Assembly: GCA_037783415.1 (NCBI GenBank) | Contig: JAZGTN010000073.1 | Span: forward strand, 186,001-250,000 | DNA length: 64,000 nucleotides | Origin: Leptasterias polaris | Lineage: Eukaryota > Echinodermata > Asteroidea > Forcipulatida > Asteriidae | Direction of reading: 5' to 3' | Shown here: piece by piece, positions 61,401-64,000 of the stretch | Position numbering within the stretch: the first letter of the stretch is position 1 | Layout: the number at the start of each line of letters is the position of its first letter | Notes under the pieces: model-generated | The model's database searches: none | What the model saw: the letters and a program-made list of their open reading frames with translations, nothing else | Told to the model about the DNA's origin: nothing | Made by a program: the position numbers and the translations under genes

Positions 61401-61404
61401 TGTA
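37380..61404 (-). CDS. Gene 2: M13 zinc metallopeptidase, 5' end not found in window, 20 exons visible
   Basis: Exons in coding order: 61339-61404, 59777-59938, 58425-58508, 56329-56546, 54770-54832, 53350-53466, 52287-52373, 51898-52031, 50869-51094, 49510-49608, 48162-48239, 47726-47832, 45009-45067, 44507-44558, 43262-43329, 42515-42645, 40706-40771, 39664-39750, 38627-38703, 37380-37479. Total 2081 bases, open throughout, about 692 residues plus stop. Motifs: [69 protein letters not shown] and C-terminal CEVW. All active-site residues are present, so an active membrane ectopeptidase is expected. Membrane anchor and start codon were not found between 61405 and 64000. Thirteen exon lengths equal those of gene 1, showing paralogy. 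It lacks gene 1 exons 2 and 8. One intron appears to use a GC donor. Locus 3 downstream is a partial copy of its 3' end. Confidence 0.9.
37518..37595 (+). mobile_element. SINE family B fragment
   Basis: GTAGGTAGAGCACCGGCACA then GGTTGAAATCCCATTATGG. In the last intron of gene 2, 40 bases upstream of the exon on the coding strand. Confidence 0.65.
38212..38346. repeat. 33-base tandem repeat, four copies, open on both strands
   Basis: Identical units of AAGGGTTCAATATGGGCTAC plus CACAAACAATTTC; 33 is a multiple of three, so frames stay open ([11 protein letters not shown] repeated on the + strand). Followed by about three copies of a roughly 15-base GCAGGGATACCCAC unit. Located in the last intron of gene 2. 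Confidence 0.92.
38627..38703 (-). CDS. Gene 2 exon: VWCG and HSPGR
   Basis: 77 bases encoding [10 protein letters not shown] and PHSPGRYR. The copy in locus 3 is at 28260-28336. Confidence 0.95.
39470..39650. mobile_element. Element with ends near CAATTTCATAGAG (copy 1)
   Basis: GGGCTCAATTTCATAGAGTT at the left and CACCTCTATGACATTGGGCCC at the right are inverted; the middle is rich in GCTTA/TAAGC. In a gene 2 intron. Confidence 0.8.
39664..39750 (-). CDS. Gene 2 exon: [13 protein letters not shown]
   Basis: 87 bases encoding AFKDN and [19 protein letters not shown] near-identical copy occurs in locus 3 at 28861-28947. Confidence 0.95.
39832..40140 (+). mobile_element. tRNA-derived SINE, family A
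   Basis: Head ATCGTGGCTAAGAACATCAG, B box GGTTCGAGTCCCCATCATGA, body TTAGGCTGTTGGCTCCCTGT. Near the right border of the duplicated block. Confidence 0.85.
40706..40771 (-). CDS. Gene 2 exon: GENIADNGG (third zinc ligand)
   Basis: 66 bases encoding [19 protein letters not shown]. Glutamine stands where gene 1 and most relatives have leucine before GEN. Donor AAG|GTCAGT. Confidence 0.95.
40900..41590. repeat. Dispersed repeat block (gene 2 intron), with internal duplication
   Basis: Two similar units (near 40975 and 41125) with TAACAATGGAACAATGCTAC, then GAGAACAAAAGAGGTCC and GTCCACACAGTGTTTTC. Related to 14760-15300. Confidence 0.78.
42124..42415. mobile_element. Element with ends near CAATTTCATAGAG (copy 2)
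   Basis: CTGGGCCCAATTTCATAGAG at the left and CTCTATGAAGTTGGGCCCAG at the right. Confidence 0.85.
42515..42645 (-). CDS. Gene 2 exon
   Basis: 131 bases encoding [14 protein letters not shown] and [12 protein letters not shown]. Acceptor CTGCAG, donor CAT|GTAAGT. Confidence 0.95.
42900..43055 (-). mobile_element. SINE family B copy (inverted)
   Basis: GATTGAACCAGCGACCACCA and CTACCAACTGAGCTATCTAG, then GTCTCCCTATTT, the same order as at 60780-60920. Confidence 0.78.
43262..43329 (-). CDS. Gene 2 exon: active-site HEITH
   Basis: 68 bases encoding [19 protein letters not shown] then DDE. The acceptor is an unusual GATGAAG, and the exon itself ends GATGATGAAG|GTAAGG, so both edges look alike. 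Confidence 0.96.
43440..43690. mobile_element. SINE family C, foldback arrangement
   Basis: TACTCGGGTGGGATTCGAAC (inverted tRNA-like head) faces CTCGGGGAAAGTACCGAGTA and a matching body. A + strand relative is at 55643-55800. Confidence 0.7.
44250..44350 (+). mobile_element. SINE family B copy
   Basis: GATAGATAGCTCAGTTGGTG and AAGTTCAACCCCAGTTCC, followed by TCTTTGTCAAACCCC. In a gene 2 intron. Confidence 0.75.
44507..44558 (-). CDS. Gene 2 exon: [10 protein letters not shown]
   Basis: 52 bases encoding [17 protein letters not shown]. Acceptor CTTTCAG, donor CATG|GTGAGA. Confidence 0.95.
44675..44860 (-). repeat. Inverted copy of the GTGTGGAC repeat block
   Basis: Reverse complement of part of 41270-41420: GCAGTCACTGTGTGGACATT and TGTTCTCAGGTCCACACTTT. 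In a gene 2 intron. Confidence 0.8.
45009..45067 (-). CDS. Gene 2 exon: VVNAFYSP
   Basis: 59 bases encoding [17 protein letters not shown], the M13 substrate-binding NAFY motif. Acceptor CTCAG, donor ATAG|GTGAGC. Confidence 0.94.
45365..45905. mobile_element. DNA element with GGTGCGTTCGATTAGCTTCC ends
   Basis: About 540 bases; left end GGTGCGTTCGATTAGCTTCC, right end its complement GAAGCTAATCGAACGCACC, with GTCGACCC motifs at both sides. CpG-rich ends, AT-rich middle, no coding frame. Confidence 0.88.
45945..46346 (-). mobile_element. tRNA-derived SINE, family A, near full length (inverted)
   Basis: (TAA)n tail, TATATAGCGCTTTATC, TCCTGCAAGGTATGTGGAGC, GGACTCGAACCCACACCCTG and TGTGCCACGACACGCC in order, about 400 bases. 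In a gene 2 intron. Confidence 0.9.
46894..47057. mobile_element. MITE with long inverted ends (TAGATGGATTGCAATAGG)
   Basis: Terminal inverted repeats of about 40 bases include TAGATGGATTGCAATAGG and GACCGCCATCTTTGATGAAA; TA at both ends. In a gene 2 intron. Confidence 0.9.
47726..47832 (-). CDS. Gene 2 exon: YFEN and LRKPV
   Basis: 107 bases encoding [16 protein letters not shown] and [10 protein letters not shown], phase 0 to 2. It guided the acceptor choice for gene 1 exon 15. Confidence 0.93.
47921..48097. repeat. 59-base tandem repeat, three copies
   Basis: Units beginning TGCTTTTCACAACCGCTCAT start at 47921, 47980 and 48039 and look identical, so the expansion is recent. It lies in the intron between the IGYPD and YFEN exons of gene 2. 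Confidence 0.92.
48162..48239 (-). CDS. Gene 2 exon: IGYPDW
   Basis: 78 bases encoding [14 protein letters not shown] then YYKE. Acceptor ATTAG, donor GAG|GTATGT. Confidence 0.93.
48385..48485. repeat. 17-base tandem repeat, about six copies
   Basis: Units of GTGCACAGAATGCCGTG with single-base variants, in a gene 2 intron just before an inverted-repeat element at 48502. Confidence 0.92.
48502..48662. mobile_element. MITE, GATCCATTAAGCC family (copy 2)
   Basis: Differs from 21165-21324 by only a few bases over 160, pointing to recent movement. In a gene 2 intron, directly after the 17-base tandem repeat. Confidence 0.92.
48780..48975. repeat. Dispersed repeat of about 190 bases (copy 1)
   Basis: Shares TTGGCTTGCAGGCGCGTCAA, AACCAATCATGCAGTGAGTT and TTGCCCGTAAAGATGGC with 54170-54365. 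Ends GCATCTTTACGGGCAA and TTGCCCGTAAAGATGG are inverted, so it is a MITE. Confidence 0.88.
49195..49300 (-). mobile_element. SINE family B copy (inverted)
   Basis: GGAATTTGAACCAACGACCT and CTACCAACTGAGCCATGG, preceded by GGGTTGAACAAAGAAAATTG. It precedes a gene 2 exon by about 200 bases. Confidence 0.75.
49510..49608 (-). CDS. Gene 2 exon
   Basis: 99 bases encoding [13 protein letters not shown] and NDWMDD then KVAAEK. Acceptor TTTTTCAG, donor AAG|GTCAGA. Confidence 0.93.
50499..50671. mobile_element. MITE, TAGACCTTATGCA family (copy 3, inverted)
   Basis: 173 bases, reverse orientation of 8031-8203, nearly identical. In a gene 2 intron. Confidence 0.93.
50869..51094 (-). CDS. Gene 2 exon: WKRC and GRLYV
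   Basis: 226 bases, phase 2 to 0: [22 protein letters not shown] and [12 protein letters not shown]. Long open runs in the other two frames of this exon are shadows. Confidence 0.94.
51898..52031 (-). CDS. Gene 2 exon
   Basis: 134 bases, phase 0 to 2, beginning [11 protein letters not shown] and containing [12 protein letters not shown]. Donor GAG|GTAGGT. Confidence 0.92.
52287..52373 (-). CDS. Gene 2 exon
   Basis: 87 bases encoding [18 protein letters not shown], the family P-x-x-x-RRD-x-x-x-LYN motif. Donor AAG|GTAAGT. Confidence 0.93.
52915..53214. mobile_element. Element with ends near CAATTTCATAGAG (copy 3)
   Basis: AACCAATTTCATCGAGCTGC to GCTCTATGAATTTGGGCCCT, related to the copies at 39470 and 42124. 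A truncated relative lies at 59285-59490. Confidence 0.8.
53350..53466 (-). CDS. Gene 2 exon: YM helix
   Basis: 117 bases in phase 0, encoding [19 protein letters not shown] and a following acidic helix. Same length as gene 1 exon 9. Acceptor AATGCAG, donor AGG|GTAAGA. Confidence 0.92.
53505..53805 (+). mobile_element. tRNA-derived SINE, family A (5' truncated)
   Basis: CTTTGTCCTTCGGATGGGAC and TTTTGCCCTGGTGTTTCTGG blocks, in a gene 2 intron. Confidence 0.8.
54020..54150 (-). mobile_element. tRNA-derived SINE fragment, subfamily A2 (inverted)
   Basis: CAGGTACCCATTTACTCCTG and GTCATGACAAGGATTCGAAC, matching 25689-26043 in reverse. Confidence 0.75.
54170..54365. repeat. Dispersed repeat of about 190 bases (copy 2)
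   Basis: Over 90 percent like 48785-48985 by eye, same orientation; the left inverted end is missing. Confidence 0.85.
54770..54832 (-). CDS. Gene 2 exon: DQPGL...YYL, probable GC donor
   Basis: 63 bases in phase 0, encoding [15 protein letters not shown] then DANKTK; acceptor TACTTAG. The only nearby GT (after GCAG, low edge 54766) would leave phase 1 and put a stop in the next exon. Ending at AAG|GCAGGT keeps phase 0 and the family spacing. Confidence 0.8.
54953..55323. mobile_element. Inverted-repeat element with TAAAGGCACTGGACA ends
   Basis: TAAAGGCACTGGACA at the left and its perfect complement TGTCCAGTGCCTTTA at the right, 371 bases apart, with no coding capacity. It lies just upstream of the GC-donor exon of gene 2. 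Confidence 0.88.
55643..55800 (+). mobile_element. SINE family C copy
   Basis: TCTCGGTGGTCTAATGGTAA (A box) and GGGTTTGAATCCAACCCGAG (B box), then ACTCGGGGGGAAAGTACCGA. In a gene 2 intron. Confidence 0.78.
56329..56546 (-). CDS. Gene 2 exon: GGWPVLG segment
   Basis: 218 bases encoding [18 protein letters not shown] and [12 protein letters not shown], ending VLK before GTGAAT. Same length and phase as gene 1 exon 6. Confidence 0.95.
56592..56810. mobile_element. TTAA-flanked MITE (copy 2)
   Basis: TTAACCCTCCTACTGTCTGA to ACAGTAGGAGGGTTAA; about 95 percent like 36485-36694. In a gene 2 intron, 45 bases upstream of the GGWPVLG exon on the coding strand. Confidence 0.9.
56995..57238. mobile_element. 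MITE with 18-base ends and a palindromic tandem core
   Basis: Ends GGGGTGGATTTCACAAAG and its complement. The core is about six copies of an 18-base unit, CTCCTAGGACTAGTCCTA, itself nearly palindromic. In a gene 2 intron. Confidence 0.93.
57300..58345 (+). mobile_element. tRNA-derived SINE pieces broken by another element
   Basis: A head (57320-57410) is separated from a body (57810-58195) by a 390-base family element at 57405-57795. A second body with TTTGCCCCGGTATTTCTGG follows the (TTA)n tail. This suggests element-in-SINE insertion plus duplication. Confidence 0.75.
57405..57795 (+). mobile_element. 390-base family element (copy 5)
   Basis: Starts at GAAGGGACTGTAAAATACATTTGG region and carries the CTTAAAATTAATGGCAATAA block. 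In a gene 2 intron. Confidence 0.8.
58425..58508 (-). CDS. Gene 2 exon
   Basis: 84 bases encoding [11 protein letters not shown] and [11 protein letters not shown], matching gene 1 exon 5. Donor CTTG|GTAAGA. Confidence 0.92.
58575..59270. repeat. Minisatellite, about 55-60-base unit, in a gene 2 intron
   Basis: A dozen degenerate units of the type CTGGACCACTGGCCCGAGTC, then CAGTAACTTTAGCATTGGGC and CAATATCTA. Open frames through it reflect the repeat only. Confidence 0.9.
59777..59938 (-). CDS. Gene 2 exon: start of M13 N-terminal domain
   Basis: 162 bases encoding [18 protein letters not shown] then SCGGW and VIPEDK, the canonical beginning of Peptidase_M13_N. Acceptor CCTCAG, donor AAAG|GTACAA. 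Confidence 0.95.
60800..60900 (-). mobile_element. tRNA-like head of SINE family B (cloverleaf-capable)
   Basis: Read on the - strand: GGCTAGATAGCTCAGTTGGT (A box), then AGAGC, GGTTCAAATCCCGC (B box) and TCTAGTC. The seven-base acceptor stem GGCTAGA/TCTAGTC pairs fully, with one G-T, but the anticodon stem is imperfect. Similar pieces elsewhere share the flank TTGTTCAACCC, so a SINE head is more likely than a working tRNA gene. Confidence 0.65.
61339..61404 (-). CDS. Gene 2, first visible exon: cysteine neck
   Basis: 66 bases, phase 1 to 1, with [13 protein letters not shown]. Acceptor TTTTTCCAG, donor CAG|GTGAGC. Equivalent to gene 1 exon 3. The upstream anchor exon must join in phase 1. 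Confidence 0.85.
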
Positions 61405-62097
61405 CTGGAAAAAGACAAAGAGCATGATTTAAATTAGAAGAGTGTGTACAACATTGGTAAGATTGAAAATATAAATGTTCACAGACTCGCACAAAACTTT
61501 CATCATGTGTTCATGGTATAAAGATGGTCATGGTGGAAAACTTCCCTTGAAATAGTTTTGCTTGAAATGCTTTAGTTTTTAGGAAATGAGTAAAACAATC
61601 GGTCTTTATCACTGGTGATAATATTCAATGTTTAAAAAACAGTGCAAACATAAGGGTTTCACTGTTTTCTCATGACTCTGAGGACTGATTAAGCTGAAAC
61701 TTGTACAGGTTTGTTATTTCATGTATATGTTGCAGGTCACATCAAGTGTGGATACTGGTCTTTGACAAATATTAATGTTGTTTAAAGGGCCTATGAAATA
61801 GAATTTGTTAATGCTGTAAACAATAAAGTATGCCTATTACAACATATATTTGAATTTAGTTTTTTTTTCACAAGCCATTTTACACCATTAAAAAAATCAT
61901 TTCAAAATTTAGGGGGGCCGCCGCGCCCCATCCATACCTCCTCATTAACATAAAATCCGTGACGTAAACAAAGGCAATTCAACAGAACGACTTGTCATAC
62001 GTCATGTGCGTGGGGCCATGCAAACACTGCACAGAAGGAACAAGTTCAAAGAAGTTTGTCTCTCTCTTTTGGGGTCTTTTTACGTTGATTTTAACAA

Positions 62098-62543
62098 ATG
62101 CCATCAAGGTGTGTTGCTACTGGGTGTAGCAACACCACTAAAGATGAGGTTAGTGTCCATAAATTTCCATCGGACCCAAAATTCAGACGGATATGGACGG
62201 CGAATGTGAAGCTGACCAGAGCCAAATGGTCTGGACGGAGCGAGCAGCCTATGCTCTGCAGTGCCCACTTTGAGCCAAGTTGCTTTGAACGTGGCACAAC
62301 CAATTTGGCATGAAGTATAAGGCCATGCTGTTGCCAGATGCCGTTCCAACAATATTTCCACTAAGCAAAAAGGCTGCGAAACGACCAGAGAAAAGGAGAG
62401 GTGCTTTTTGGAAAGTTCGTACCCGTCCGTGCACACAATTCACAATACCCTCAAGCACCGCAGTCCAGTCCCCCGTTCATGTTATACAAACATATATTTT
62501 TCGCATTATTGTTGACGACATCATATCTGATATTATATTCTAA
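62098..62543 (+). pseudogene. THAP-domain zinc-finger protein, broken by a one-base frameshift
   Basis: ATG at 62098 opens MPSRCVATGCSN, then HKFPSDP, W, KW and LCSAHFEPSCFE: the complete C2CH signature and aromatic positions of a THAP DNA-binding domain. The frame stops at 62311-62313. The neighbouring frame, from about 62308, continues GMKYKAMLLPDAVPTIFP, the usual THAP C-terminal tail (family: DAVPTIFP), then a basic stretch KKAAKRPEKRRGAFWK. One missing base near 62307 (TTGGCATG) explains the switch. Single-exon form and repeat-rich surroundings suggest a relic of a P-element-like transposase or a retrocopy, but a genuine THAP gene with a sequence error is possible. Confidence 0.75.
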
Positions 62544-62997
62544 TATATACATGTAATTTTATAGAATCAATAGTCCACTGACTGAACACGTACTTCTGAA
62601 GATTTATATTCCACCCCCAAAATATGGTTGCGTTATTGTTTATCGGTATGGTGTGTGTGTGTGCGTCCAATCCGACATGTTCAGTGGACGACTCGACTCG
62701 GCCGTGTACTTAAACTGGTACCCGTTGCGCGCCTGGGCACCAGACCATGGCTGATCTCGATTTGGGAGCCGCTGCCTTTGTGTACGTCATGAACAGCGCC
62801 CTCTTGTGGCGTCCAAAATACAAAAGTTTCGGGGAGTTTTTTTTTTTTTTGAATTAAAATTAAAAAATTCACTCCAGACACAAAACAGTTGGAAATCTTA
62901 AAGTCTATCTAAAACAAATTTAAGGGGCACACAGGCCAAGAGTAGGGTAACAAAGGCCAGAGCGTCTGTGACCTCCATATTATTCAAGACCTGCATT

Positions 62998-63456
62998 AAC
63001 TGCATGTAGATTTATTAATAATAAATAATAATAATAATGGCTTCTTATATAGCGCTCATATCCGTCACTCAGTGACGCTCAAGGCGCTTCAACAGTCAGT
63101 ATTTTTCCTGCAAGGTATATATGTGGAGCTACTTTTTGAAGTTTGAGACCTATTCCTTTACATAACACCATGTAACGGTTTACAAGGTGCTGTGGCGCAA
63201 TATGCAGCCGATCAAACCAGAAACACCGGGGCGAACCCCTTCTCTTAACGATAACTGCACTGGGTTCTTTTACGTGCATTACACAACACACGGGACCAAC
63301 GGCTTTACGTCCCATCCGAAGGACGAAGCAATAATGGTTAATTGTCTTGCTTAAGGACACAAGTGTCACGACCGGGGCTCGAACCCACACTCTGCTGAGC
63401 AGAAACACCAGAGCTTGAGTCCGGTGCTCTTATCCGCTCGGCCCCAACACCTCTTA
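62998..63456 (-). mobile_element. tRNA-derived SINE, family A, best full-length copy (inverted)
   Basis: (AAT)n tail, TATATAGCGCTCATATCCGT, GTGACGCTCAAGGCGCTTCA, CGGGGCTCGAACCCACACTC and CTCGGCCCCAACACC in order, about 460 bases. Useful as the family reference. Confidence 0.92.
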
Positions 63457-63705
63457 TTGAGAGCACAGCACAAATTATTGGTAATTCTTGGGTGGGGAGA
63501 AGGTTTTAGTCACATTTCGTTCCTTTAGTACAGTGTTGGTATGGATAAAAAACTTCATTGTTTGATTTCAGTCTGAAAGCTTACTGATTATGAAGTCATC
63601 CATAGAACAATTTTTTTCTGTGAATTATTTCCCTCTGAAATGAAGTCATATTCAAGAAAACTGAAAAAACCTTATAAAGGTATTATATTAAGATTTGAAT
63701 TGTTT

Positions 63706-64000
63706 TAAAGGTATTATACAGGATTGGTAGAGCTGACAAAATAATCACAGACAGTGTCATGTTTTGTGTAATCAACCACATACATGAAATAACAAACCTG
63801 TGAAAATTTGAGCTCAATTGGTCATCGAGATCACGAGAAATTAGTGAAAAGAGACCTTTTCTGTTTTATTATTCAAACATCGAGTTTATTATCACGCGTG
63901 ATAAAAACTATTGTTTTACTCATTTCTCAAAAAACGATAGCATTTTAGGCAGAAATATTTTAGGGAACCCTTTTTACCATTACCAATCCTGTACAGGTAT
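63706..64000 (+). mobile_element. TAAAGGTATTATACA element, cut by the window end
   Basis: Closely matches 21663-22024 through TAAAAACTATTGTTTTACTC and CATTTTAGGCAGAAATATTT; the right end is outside the window. Confidence 0.85.

Larger units (their letters stand above)
61405..64000. other. Region upstream of gene 2: THAP relic and repeats; anchor exon of gene 2 not found
   Basis: Apart from the THAP relic, it holds an inverted-repeat element (about 61500-61800), a SINE (62998-63456) and the start of a 360-base element cut by the window end (63706-64000). No basic-tail-plus-hydrophobic exon was seen on the - strand. Confidence 0.5.

Noticed and set aside
62104..62458. Long - strand frames over the THAP region
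   Set aside because: Antisense shadows of the + strand THAP domain.
63079..63408. 109-codon - strand open frame
   Set aside because: It is a translation of a tRNA-derived SINE; similar phantom proteins arise from the copy at 45945-46346.

Overview
The window is animal nuclear DNA: AT-rich, intron-dense, and packed with short inverted-repeat DNA elements, tRNA-derived SINEs and minisatellites. Gene content (M13 zinc metallopeptidases, a THAP domain) and repeat style fit a marine invertebrate deuterostome, most likely an echinoderm. That placement is inference; nothing in the sequence names the species.

Three M13 (neprilysin / endothelin-converting-enzyme family) loci dominate. Gene 1 (+ strand, 4630-23324) can be read from start codon to stop codon in 23 exons, with every splice phase closing: a type II membrane protein of about 797 residues with [14 protein letters not shown] and HSPGR motifs and a CxxW-type C-terminus. 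Gene 2 (- strand, 61404 down to 37380) is a paralogue with 20 exons visible, about 692 residues, almost exon-for-exon the same as gene 1 (13 exon lengths identical). Its membrane-anchor exon was not found and probably lies beyond 64000. Genes 1 and 2 point at each other.

Between them, on the - strand, lies locus 3 (about 32650-27151). It has a membrane-anchor exon interrupted by a stop codon, a small exon of unknown origin, and good copies of only the last three M13 exons. Its 3' part and flank (about 25250-29000) are a diverged tandem copy of 35200-39810, the 3' part and flank of gene 2. The exons carrying HEXXH and GENIAD were not found in locus 3, so it cannot encode an active peptidase as it stands and is best read as a truncated duplicate or pseudogene.

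The right edge (62098-62543, + strand) carries a THAP zinc-finger domain broken by a one-base frameshift. The remaining sequence is repeats: at least eight families of inverted-repeat elements (MITE-like), three tRNA-derived SINE families, and many tandem repeats, most inside M13 introns. No rRNA, CRISPR array or confident functional tRNA gene was seen. No wholly new biological system was found. The most interesting items are the truncated third M13 locus, the tandem duplication of the 3' end and splice donor of the HEITH exon in gene 1, a probable GC-AG intron in gene 2, and several nested or palindromic elements.
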